8,016 nt of DNA. Origin: CAG-841 sp963656825 (GTDB lineage: Bacteria > Bacillota > Clostridia > Oscillospirales > CAG-272). The translations under genes were made by a program, and so were the position numbers. The stretch is taken from NCBI GenBank assembly GCA_963656825.1, contig CAVKJG010000058.1:1-8016 (forward strand). The letters are read 5' to 3'. How positions within the stretch are numbered: the first letter of the stretch is position 1; each line of letters begins with the position of its first letter. The notes below the pieces were generated by a model. It saw nothing but the letters and a program-made list of their open reading frames with translations, was not told the DNA's origin and did no database searches. This document shows positions 1 to 6,369 of this stretch, in pieces.

Positions 1-34
1 AAATACAACCGAAAATAAGGAAAATAAAAATAAA

Positions 35-439
35 ATGAACGAAAAAATCACGCTCCGCACGGACGCCGGAAAAAGAAACGCGCTTTTTGCCCTTGCAGGC
101 ATACTTTCCGGCATTGTAAACGGCCTTCTCGGTACGGGAGGCGGAATACTTACCGTACTGTTCCTTTCAAAAATATATGCAAAAGACGGCTTATACAGTA
201 CAAAGGATATATTTGCAACAACGCTCTGCTCCTCGGTTATAATGTCCTTGGCATCGCTTATGTTCTATCTTTCGGGCGGATGCTTTTCCGCATCCGACAG
301 CGCCGTTTATATGCTTTTTGCCGTGCCGGGCGGCGCTATCGGAGCTGTACTTCTCGATAAGCTCAGCTCAAAAACAGCAAAGCTCATCTTTGCTCTGCTC
401 GTCGTGTGGGCAGGCATAAGCATGATGATAAAGCTATGA
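35..439 (+). CDS. TSUP (TauE/SafE) family membrane protein, N-terminal half of a split transporter
   Basis: This is a hydrophobic protein of 134 aa, about half the usual ~250 aa of TauE/SafE (DUF81) transporters. That family moves small anions such as sulfite or sulfonates across the cytoplasmic membrane. Visible features are a first hydrophobic segment at about residues 17-29, the family glycine motif GLLGTGGG at 30-37, and further hydrophobic stretches at about 61-80, 90-107 and 115-132. The stop overlaps the start of the next gene by ATGA, and that gene encodes a second half with its own glycine motif, so the two probably assemble into one transporter. The start is uncertain. The ATG at 35 has only a distant AAGGA (17-21), and the frame stays open to the left edge of the window (Asn/Lys-rich codons, no stop), so translation may begin outside it. 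Substrate cannot be told from sequence. Confidence 0.85.
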   Translation: MNEKITLRTDAGKRNALFALAGILSGIVNGLLGTGGGILTVLFLSKIYAKDGLYSTKDIFATTLCSSVIMSLASLMFYLSGGCFSASDSAVYMLFAVPGGAIGAVLLDKLSSKTAKLIFALLVVWAGISMMIKL

Positions 440-786
440 AAATACTCGATGCCATCGTGGCTTTCGTCGCTTCCGCGCTCGCCGGCACAGGCGTCGGGGG
501 CGGAGGACTTCTCGTTATTTATCTCACGCTTGCGCGCGAAACGGCGCAGCTTGCCGCGCAGGGAATAAATCTTTCTTTTTTCGTTGCGGGAGCTGCATCC
601 GCCGTGCCGATACACATAAAGAAAAGAAGCATAGATCCTCTCGCCGTTATTTTCATAGGAGCGTTCGGAGCAGTCGGGGCGTACATCGGACTTACGGTAG
701 CAAAAAGCATCAGCCCGTCGCTTCTTCGCAAATTATTCGGCGCGTTTCTCGTTCTTTGCGGGCTTAAAAGTCTTAAAAAGCTTTGA
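436..786 (+). CDS. TSUP (TauE/SafE) family membrane protein, C-terminal half of a split transporter
   Basis: This 116-aa membrane protein repeats the half-domain architecture of its upstream neighbour. It has an N-terminal hydrophobic segment leading into the glycine-rich motif AGTGVGGGG (16-24), then hydrophobic stretches at about 43-59, 68-88 and 97-112, and a short basic tail. I chose the ATG at 436 because it forms the typical 4-base ATGA overlap with the preceding stop and starts right before the first membrane segment. No good Shine-Dalgarno precedes it, which fits translational coupling to the upstream gene. A more upstream ATG in this frame at 406 would only add overlap inside the first gene. 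In most family members both repeats sit on one chain; here they are two chains. Transport of a sulfur-containing or organic anion is known for some members, but the substrate here is unknown. Confidence 0.85.
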   Translation: MKILDAIVAFVASALAGTGVGGGGLLVIYLTLARETAQLAAQGINLSFFVAGAASAVPIHIKKRSIDPLAVIFIGAFGAVGAYIGLTVAKSISPSLLRKLFGAFLVLCGLKSLKKL

Positions 787-823
787 ATTCAAAAATACTT
801 TACAAAACAAAGCCCGATTATTA

Positions 824-852
824 TTGCAAATATATTTTTATTATGATATACT
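824..852 (+). promoter_or_regulatory. Sigma-A-type promoter of the LRR-protein gene
   Basis: There is a TTGCAA -35 box (824-829), a 17-base AT-rich spacer and a TATACT -10 box (847-852). The -10 is preceded by TG plus one base (extended -10). The predicted transcript start is near 859, about 55 bases before the ATG at 915, which has an AAAGG ribosome binding site at 902-906. No clear terminator is seen between the split transporter and this promoter. Confidence 0.7.
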
Positions 853-914
853 ATTGTAAGATTTAACCTCTTTTTTTGTAAATCAAACGGCAATAAAAAA
901 GAAAGGCACCGAAA

Positions 915-3375
915 ATGAAGCGAAAAACCATAATTTCCATCATACTTGCAGCGTGCTTTATGATCTGCGCCGCCGCGCTGTACGTATCAGCCGCCGACGC
1001 AACGATCCTGACAAGCAAAAACGGACTTTACAAATACACNNNNNNNNNNGGACGAAAACAACAAGGCAACGATAGTCGCCTACTCCGGCACGGACGAAAC
1101 CGTTATAACAATCAGCCGTATAGACGGCAAGTACGCCGTCGGCGCGATAGGCGATTCTGTATTTGCCTCAAGCACCACGCTTAAGGAAGTGACGATATAT
1201 TCCTCCGTCACAAATATAGGCGCCGGCGCATTCATGGGCTGCACCGCGCTTGAAAAGATAAGCTTTCACGGAGACTGCAACATAACCGAAATCGGAGATG
1301 ACGCATTCTACGGCTGCACCTCTCTTAAAGAATTCAAAATATCGAAAAGCATAAAGACGATAGGCGCAAGCGCATTTCAGAACTGCAGCTCCGTTTCGCT
1401 CGACTTTTCCGACGCAGGCTCGCTTACCTCGATAGGAAGCTATGCCTTTGCCGGCTGCGCGACCGCAAGCGGAAACAAATTCGCCGTTGAAATTCCCGCT
1501 TCGCTTACCGATATAGGCTACGGCGCATTCTACGGCTGCTCGGGAATAACCTCGTTCTGGGTTGAAAACGGGAACACAAAGTTTTCCTCCGATGACGGCG
1601 TGCTTTACAGCGACGGCGGCGAGGTTCTCGAAATATTCCCCGTTTCTTCGTCCGCGATAAGCGACGGAACGTTTACCGTTCCCTCTCATGTGAAAAAGAT
1701 AAAGGGAGGCGCGTTCGCCGGAATAACGGAGCTTAAAAAGCTTGTCATAAGCGAAGGCGTGACGGAAATAGGCGGAAATGCGTTTTACGCCTGCAAATCG
1801 CTTGAAGAAATCGTTCTTCCCGAATCGCTTGAAACGCTCGGCTCGTATGTTTTCCTTGACTGTTCCGCTCTCAAATCCGTCACGATACCCGAAAGCGCAA
1901 CGGATATCGGCGCGTTCCTTTTCAGAGGCTGCTATGCGCTCGAAAGCGTAAAGCTTCCCTTTGCTCTTACGGAAATACCGACAGGTATGTTCGATTCCTG
2001 CATTGCCCTGAAAAAAATAGAGATTCCGTCCGGCGTGAAAAAAATATCGCAGTATGCGTTCAACTACTGCTCAAAGCTCTCAGATATAACTATTCCGCCC
2101 GCTGTGACGGAAATAGGAGCGTATGCTTTCAGATACTGCTCCTCGCTTGAAAATATAAGACTTGAAAACGTAAGAACGATAGGCGCGTTTGTTTTTCAGA
2201 ACTGCATTTCGCTCGAAAGCGTTTATGCTCCGCATATAACCGTCATTCCGGCGTTTGCGTTCACAAGCTGCACCGTGCTTTCAAAAATCGAATTTTCCGA
2301 CGACGTAACATCCGTCGGCGCATATGCGTTCTTTGCCTGCGATCTTCTCGAAAGCTTTGATATAACTCCCTCTGTCGAAGCTGTCGGAGATTTTGCATTC
2401 GGCAAATGCATAAAGCTTAAAAAAGCCGTCATTCCGGCGACTCTCAAATCGCTCGGAATAGGCGTATTTTCTGCTTCCGGAATAGAAAGCGCGGTTATAG
2501 AAAACGGCTTTACCGTCGTTCCCGAACGTACCTTTGAATCCTGCAAAAAGCTTTCGTCCGTAACGCTTCCCTCGGATATCGAAGAAATTTCGTCCTCGGC
2601 ATTCGCGGACTGCGTTCTTATAACGGACATAGGCAATCTTTCCTCACTCAAAAGAGTCGGCGCAGGCGCATTTTACGGTTGCCGCAGTCTTACGAAAATA
2701 TATACAGGCTCGGAGGATACAACCATCACAGCCGGAACGTTTTACGGCTGTGACGCTCTTACAAATGTCATAATCCCCGCAAGAATAAAAACCGTTGAAG
2801 CCATGGCTTTTGCTTACTGCACGATGCTTGAAACCGTAACCTTTGAAGAAGGCACGGAATATATTTCGTCAAGCGCATTTTCGGGCTGCACAAAGCTTAC
2901 AAAGCTTTCGCTCCCCTCAACGCTCAATATTATTTCGTCAAGCGCGTTTGCCGGATGCACAAAGCTTTACGATCTTTCCGTTCCGAAAGGCGTTGTATAT
3001 ATAGGCGAAAACGCATTCCAGTCTACAAAATGGCTTGCAAACCAAAAGGGCGACTTTGTTGTTGCCGGCGACGGCGTTCTGATAAAATATCAGGGTAGCT
3101 CCGCCGTGCAGACAATGACAATTCCCTCCACCGTAAAGCGTTTACCCGCATACTGCATAGTTGACGCAGGCTCGTCGCTTTCGCTTGTAATAATTCCTTC
3201 AAGCGTTGAATATATCGCAAAATATGCCTTTGCGAAAATCGTTCAGTCGCAAAGCTCAACCGGTGAAACCGTTGACAGCTACAGAATAAGATATCTCACC
3301 CTGTGCGCAAAGAAGGGCACTTATGCCGAAGCCTTTGCAAATCACGAATATTACACCTTTGAAGAGCTGGACTGA
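915..3375 (+). CDS. Secreted BspA-like leucine-rich repeat (LRR_5) protein, interrupted by an assembly gap
   Basis: The protein has a signal peptide (basic MKRK, hydrophobic core to about residue 24, likely cleavage after VSA) followed by roughly 25 tandem LRR_5/BspA-type repeats. The repeat consensus is about 23 residues, I-P-x-x-V-x-x-I-G-x-x-A-F-x-x-C. In BspA-family proteins such repeats form an extended solenoid that binds host or microbial surface proteins; the binding partner here is unknown. No sortase motif, S-layer homology domain, dockerin or C-terminal membrane anchor is visible, so the product is probably released or held non-covalently. The last residues (a C-A-K-K-G-T-Y-A-E-A-F-A-N type strand and helix) are the usual end of this family. 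The ATG at 915 has an AAAGG site 8 bases upstream. Ten Ns at 1040-1049 interrupt it. The reading frame after the gap, open from 1051, is one base off the frame before it, so this is one gene with a mis-sized gap rather than two genes. A GTG at 1189 is an internal codon, not a start. Total length is about 817 residues plus those in the gap. Confidence 0.9.
1040..1049. other. Assembly gap (10 Ns) inside the LRR-protein gene
   Basis: Ten undetermined bases fall just after the signal peptide and the mature N-terminus (...GLYKY). Codons before the gap are in the frame of 915 and codons after it are in the frame of 1051. Joining them in frame requires a true length that is a multiple of three, including zero, so the 10 Ns are a placeholder. 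With zero missing bases the join would read YKYTDENNK, a plausible family sequence. Confidence 0.95.
2863..2977 (+). repeat. Near-identical adjacent LRR units (69-base period)
   Basis: A 14-base stretch starting at 2863 recurs exactly at 2932, 69 bases (23 codons) later, and both copies run on into a shared TGCACAAAGCTT. The spacing equals one LRR unit, so this looks like a recent duplication of a repeat, whereas most other units in the gene are diverged at the DNA level. Confidence 0.7.
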
Positions 3376-3386
3376 CAGGATAACAT

Positions 3387-3422
3387 AAAAAAACCGCCCG
3401 TGCGACAACGGGCGGTTTTTTT
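3387..3422. terminator. Bidirectional intrinsic terminator between convergent genes
   Basis: Arms CCGCCCG (3394-3400) and CGGGCGG (3409-3415) flank an 8-base loop. They are extended by seven As on the left (3387-3393) and seven Ts on the right (3416-3422). The symmetry gives a T-tract on both strands, so it can end the LRR gene (+) 11 bases after its stop and the ABC-transporter operon (-) 10 bases after its stop. Confidence 0.95.
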
Positions 3423-3432
3423 GTTTTTGATT

Positions 3433-4170
3433 TTACTGTGCGAAATATCTTGAAAGAAATTCCTTTGTGCGCTGCTTTTGAGGATTTCCGAAGATGTCGG
3501 CGGGAGCGCCTTCCTCCTCTATATAGCCTCTGTCCATAAAGATAACGCGGCTTGAAATATCGCGGGCAAACGCCATTTCGTGCGTTACGATTATCATCGT
3601 AAGGCCTTCCGCGGCAAGCGATTTCATTACCGAAAGCACCTCGCCCACCATTTCGGGATCGAGCGCCGAGGTAGGCTCGTCAAAGAGTATCACTTCAGGC
3701 TCCATACAAAGCGCGCGGGCAATTGCAACTCTCTGCTTCTGTCCGCCCGAAAGCTGACGCGGCTTTGCGTTTTTATATGCCGCCATACCCACCTTTGAAA
3801 GATATTTTTCCGCTCTTTCTTCGGCTTCCTCCTTTGAAATTCCGAGCACCTTTTCCGCGCCTATAGTACAGTTGCGGAAAGCTGTCATATTGTTGAAAAG
3901 GTTGAAATTCTGAAAAACCATCGTCACCTTTGAACGATATTTTGTAAGGGATATTTCCCTGCCCTGAATATCCTCGCCGTGAAAGAATATGTTTCCCTCG
4001 GTGGGCGTTTCAAGCAGATTTATACAGCGGAGCATTGTGCTTTTTCCCGAGCCTGACGAGCCGATAACGCTTATGACGTCGCCCTGATTTACCGAAAAAG
4101 AAATATCGTGAAGAACGTCGTTTGCACCGAAAGACTTCTTGAGATGAGAAACTTCAATTATGCTGTCCAT
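3433..4170 (-). CDS. Polar amino acid ABC importer, ATP-binding protein (GlnQ/HisP type)
   Basis: This 245-aa protein is the full usual length for the family. It is the cytoplasmic ATPase that powers amino acid uptake together with the permease and lipoprotein encoded upstream. The complete motif set is visible: Walker A GSSGSGKST (37-45), Q-loop Gln87 in VFQNFNLF, signature LSGGQ (140-144), Walker B VILFDE (160-165) with catalytic Glu165, D-loop SALD (168-171) and switch His197. The start ATG has a perfect AAGGAGG (4186-4180) 9 bases upstream, located inside the permease coding sequence. The two genes overlap by 17 bases, indicating coupled translation. It is the last gene of the operon. Family knowledge gives amino acid import; lysine as the substrate is inferred from the riboswitch. 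Confidence 0.95.
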   Translation of the reverse strand: MDSIIEVSHLKKSFGANDVLHDISFSVNQGDVISVIGSSGSGKSTMLRCINLLETPTEGNIFFHGEDIQGREISLTKYRSKVTMVFQNFNLFNNMTAFRNCTIGAEKVLGISKEEAEERAEKYLSKVGMAAYKNAKPRQLSGGQKQRVAIARALCMEPEVILFDEPTSALDPEMVGEVLSVMKSLAAEGLTMIIVTHEMAFARDISSRVIFMDRGYIEEEGAPADIFGNPQKQRTKEFLSRYFAQ

Positions 4171-4936
4171 GGTGTTCTTCCTCCTTTATGTGAATTTCGG
4201 CGTCGGGATCGGATTGCGAACCGCATATCGTATACGACGATGAGCCTTCAAGCTTCTTTTCGGCAAATCTGAGAAGACGCGTTACGGCGAAGGTCATAAT
4301 GAAATAAATAATGCATATTACGGTATATGTGGCGAAGTTTTTCAGCGTCATTCTCGTAATCACGCCCGCCATGTAATAAAGCTCCATAACGCCTATTACG
4401 TTCAGAACCGAAGTATCCTTTATATTTATAACAAATTCATTGCTTACGGACGGAAGAATATTACGCATAACCTGCGGAATAATGACATAAAGCATAGTCT
4501 GCGCGTGCGTCATTCCGACGGCATAAGCGCCCTCCACCTGTCCTTTTTCTACGGAAATTATGCCTCCGCGGACTATTTCCGACATATATGCGCCCGTATT
4601 TATCGAAACAATAAATATACCGGCAGGAACAAGCGGCAGGGTATTTCCGCCGTTCATAAACGCATATCCCCAGAAAATAACCATTGACTGAACCATCATA
4701 GGCGTTCCGCGGAAAACTTCGATATAAACGGCAAGTATGCCGTTTATTATTTTGTGAAGCACGCGCAGAACTCCATTCCGCGATTTCGGCGCCGTTCTTA
4801 TAACGCCTGTCAGCAAGCCGATGATCAGACCTATGACCGTTCCCACAAGTGCAATAAGCATCGTGTAGCCGAGTCCGCTGAGCAGCTGCTTATGATATCT
4901 GACAACTATATCCCAAACCTCATTGAAAAATTCCAC
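4154..4936 (-). CDS. Polar amino acid ABC importer, permease (HisM/GlnP family)
   Basis: This 260-aa inner-membrane subunit belongs to the His/Glu/Gln/Arg/opine permease family, which works as a dimer forming the translocation channel. Features are a first membrane segment at about 24-46, the family motif YIEVFRGTP (71-79), hydrophobic segments at about 80-93, 102-116 and 203-224, and the EAA coupling loop around 137-156 (GAYAVGMTHAQTM...) that docks on the ATPase. The start is GTG at 4936, with AAGGAT about 10 bases upstream. The start lies 21 bases after the binding-protein stop. The protein ends in an unusual hydrophilic tail of about 30 residues after the last membrane segment, rich in Asp, Glu and His. 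Its last codons coincide with the ribosome binding site and start of the ATPase gene, so part of the tail is dictated by that overlap. Confidence 0.93.
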   Translation of the reverse strand: MEFFNEVWDIVVRYHKQLLSGLGYTMLIALVGTVIGLIIGLLTGVIRTAPKSRNGVLRVLHKIINGILAVYIEVFRGTPMMVQSMVIFWGYAFMNGGNTLPLVPAGIFIVSINTGAYMSEIVRGGIISVEKGQVEGAYAVGMTHAQTMLYVIIPQVMRNILPSVSNEFVINIKDTSVLNVIGVMELYYMAGVITRMTLKNFATYTVICIIYFIMTFAVTRLLRFAEKKLEGSSSYTICGSQSDPDAEIHIKEEEHHGQHN

Positions 4937-4957
4937 AGCTCTTTATCCTTTTGAAAA

Positions 4958-5839
4958 TTATTTATTATATATTATAACAAGGTTGCTTCTGTAATAGCAG
5001 TTTGTGAAGTCAACCTCCTGCTTTCTTTCCTCGGTAGGACTCATACCTGCGATTATGCCGTCAACTGCGCCGCTCTGTACCGCGGGAATAAGAGAATCCC
5101 ATTCGTTTGCAACGATTTCAAGACTCATTCCCAGCTCTGCTGCAATATATTTTGCCATCTGAACGTCATAGCCGTTTGCATATGTGTTTGAAGAACCCTT
5201 TATCGGAACGGCACCGTTTGCCGCCGTCGTCTGAGTCCAGTTGAAAGGCTCATATGCACATTCCATTGAAATTTTCAGTGTGCCGTTCGATGTATCGGTG
5301 TTGTCGGAAGTGAGCGCATAAGTCAGGTTCAGTTCTTTTTCCGTATCCTTGCAGACTTCGAATATCTGATTCATAAGCTCAAGCTTTGTATCCTCGGAAA
5401 CAGCGTCAAGGATAGTATTTACTTTTTCGACAAGCGGCGAACCCTTCTTGAAAGCAACCGCTATACCCGTATCGTCGCCGGTAACGGAAAATCCCGTTTT
5501 GTTGTTTACAAAGGGCAGATAAGCTATCGTATCGTCCTTCAGCGTTACGGTAAAAGCGGTAGGCTCTTCAGCGATATAACCGTCTATTGAGCCGCTTTTA
5601 AGCGCCATAAGAAGCGCGGAAAAATCCTTGTATTCCTTTTTGGTAACGCCGCTCATCTGTTCGTTCATCGCCTGAAGATGAAACGTACCGCTCTGTGCGG
5701 CTATGACGGCACCCGTGCCGTTTATCTCCGAAAGGCTTTTTGCGCCGGAGATATCAACCTTTTTTCTGCTGCCGCCGCAGGAAGCAAGCGCCATGATAAG
5801 CATGGCAAGCGTCAATATTACCGAAATAAATCTTCTCAT
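4958..5839 (-). CDS. Amino acid ABC importer substrate-binding lipoprotein with permuted lobe order (SBP_bac_3-like)
   Basis: This 293-aa lipoprotein captures the amino acid outside the membrane for the permease downstream. It has a signal peptide with lipobox L18-A-S-C21. In normal SBP_bac_3 proteins the lipobox is followed by the lobe-1 start (V/K-x-G-x-x-x-x-Y-P-P-F). Here that block, LKISMECAYEPFN, appears only at about 188-200. It runs through YDVQMAKYIAAELG and the carboxylate-binding-type Arg272 (SPTEERK) to YYRSNLVIIYNK, where the protein ends at the inter-lobe hinge. The part that usually follows the hinge comes first, at 34-130: SLSEI, AAQSGT, SGSIDGYIAEEPTA and GIAVAFKKGS. The usual C-terminal helix (131-165) and a polar linker (166-187) come next. 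The two halves total about 236 residues, roughly one complete domain, so nothing seems missing. The start ATG has AAGGAG 8 bases upstream (5853-5848). Glu91 or Glu92 occupies the region where HisJ has its amino-group-binding Asp. Lysine specificity is inferred from the riboswitch. Confidence 0.93.
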   Translation of the reverse strand: MRRFISVILTLAMLIMALASCGGSRKKVDISGAKSLSEINGTGAVIAAQSGTFHLQAMNEQMSGVTKKEYKDFSALLMALKSGSIDGYIAEEPTAFTVTLKDDTIAYLPFVNNKTGFSVTGDDTGIAVAFKKGSPLVEKVNTILDAVSEDTKLELMNQIFEVCKDTEKELNLTYALTSDNTDTSNGTLKISMECAYEPFNWTQTTAANGAVPIKGSSNTYANGYDVQMAKYIAAELGMSLEIVANEWDSLIPAVQSGAVDGIIAGMSPTEERKQEVDFTNCYYRSNLVIIYNK

Positions 5840-5880
5840 AATTTTTTCTCCTTTTAAGAAAACCGAAATTATAATTCAAA

Positions 5881-5915
5881 AAAGAAAAAGTCGCGGTGAT
5901 AACCATCACTGCGAC
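5881..5915 (-). terminator. Intrinsic terminator of the lysine riboswitch
   Basis: On the minus strand, arms GTCGCAGTGAT and ATCACCGCGAC (one A-C mismatch) close a GGTT loop and are followed by TTTTTCTTT. It lies 23 bases after the aptamer and 41 bases before the binding-protein start. Six bases at the aptamer's 3' edge (AUCAUC) can pair with GAUGGU at the top of the terminator hairpin. This is a plausible anti-terminator when P1 is not formed, so lysine binding would favour termination. Confidence 0.9.
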
Positions 5916-5938
5916 AAATAATAAAAATCAAGTCCGAT

Positions 5939-6092
5939 GATAGCTCTCCACCTAAGTGACAGTACGGCAGATATTATCTGCAATACCGGTTTACACGGCA
6001 AAATCCGTACCGTATACCCTCGGCAGTGTTTCCTTTCGCACGGAAGCGGATACTTCTCGTTCGCGTTACTTATAAACACCGCGCCTCTACCT
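5939..6092 (-). ncRNA. Lysine riboswitch (L box) aptamer
   Basis: The minus strand carries the conserved L-box blocks in order. These are GGTAGAGGCGC (6091-6081, P1 5' side plus core), an AAGTAACGCGA turn motif, GAAAGGAAAC, CTGCCGAGGG (usual GCCGAAG), and ACTGTCAC followed by GGTGGAGAGCTATC at the 3' end. P1 pairs GGTAG with CTATC. P2 can form from GTGTTT and AAACAC. A P3 arm includes TACGG/CCGTG, P4 is GCAGAT/ATCTGC, and the P5 stem lies within CACTTAGGTG. L boxes are known to sense L-lysine and control lysine biosynthesis or uptake. Here the element sits in the leader of an amino acid ABC importer and is followed by its terminator, so it most likely shuts off transport when lysine is plentiful. 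Short reading frames through this region are not genes. Confidence 0.93.
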
Positions 6093-6126
6093 AAAAAACG
6101 ATATTCAATTTTGAAATTATATGGGG

Positions 6127-6155
6127 AGTATATCACGGTAAGCTGCGCTTGTCAA
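6127..6155 (-). promoter_or_regulatory. Sigma-A-type promoter of the lysine-importer operon
   Basis: On the minus strand there is a consensus TTGACA (6155-6150), a 17-base spacer and TATACT (6132-6127). The expected transcript start is near 6120, so the RNA would reach the aptamer after about 28 bases. An 11-base inverted repeat lies directly upstream. Confidence 0.88.
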
Positions 6156-6158
6156 TAC

Positions 6159-6192
6159 TTTTCACAAAATTCCGTCAATTTTTTTGTGAAAA
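6159..6192. repeat. 11-base perfect inverted repeat upstream of the lysine-importer promoter
   Basis: TTTTCACAAAA (6159-6169) and TTTTGTGAAAA (6182-6192) are separated by 12 bases. The near arm is 4 bases from the -35 box. Position and symmetry suit a dimeric regulator site, although the AT-rich arms could also act as an UP element. No known operator is recognised. The rest of the stretch to 6292 holds only a weak imperfect hairpin (6203-6235) and no gene. Confidence 0.5.
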
Positions 6193-6292
6193 TTGCGGTT
6201 TGAAAGGAATACGGCAGGATATTCCGGTATTCTTTGTTTGGCATACAAAAGCTTAAAAACAATATTCAGTCTTGGCTGCGTTTTAATTAAAA

Positions 6293-6338
6293 GGCATCTA
6301 TAAGCACTCACCGATTGACGAGAGAGCTTATAGATGCC
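6293..6338 (-). terminator. Intrinsic terminator of the aspartyl-tRNA synthetase gene
   Basis: A perfect 13-bp stem (GGCATCTATAAGC at 6293-6305, GCTTATAGATGCC at 6326-6338) closes a 20-base loop. The loop can form a further short CTC/GAG pairing. On the minus strand the stem is followed by TTTTAATT. It begins 31 bases past the synthetase stop. The T-tract is short, so termination strength is uncertain. Confidence 0.75.
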
Positions 6339-6369
6339 ATAAGATTTTATAACAACGGACTGATAAGAT

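Noticed and set aside
1168..1689. 173-codon open frame on the minus strand
   Set aside because: It is antisense to the LRR repeats. Its open state follows from the repetitive codon pattern of the real gene, and no start signal is present.
1189..3375. Separate GTG-started LRR gene
   Set aside because: Coding sequence in the same frame continues upstream to the assembly gap, and the signal peptide lies on the other side. The GTG is an internal valine (LKEVTIY).
5906..6203. Short open reading frames on both strands between the importer operon and aspS
   Set aside because: They lie across the lysine riboswitch aptamer, its promoter and terminator. They have no ribosome binding site and no protein-like composition.
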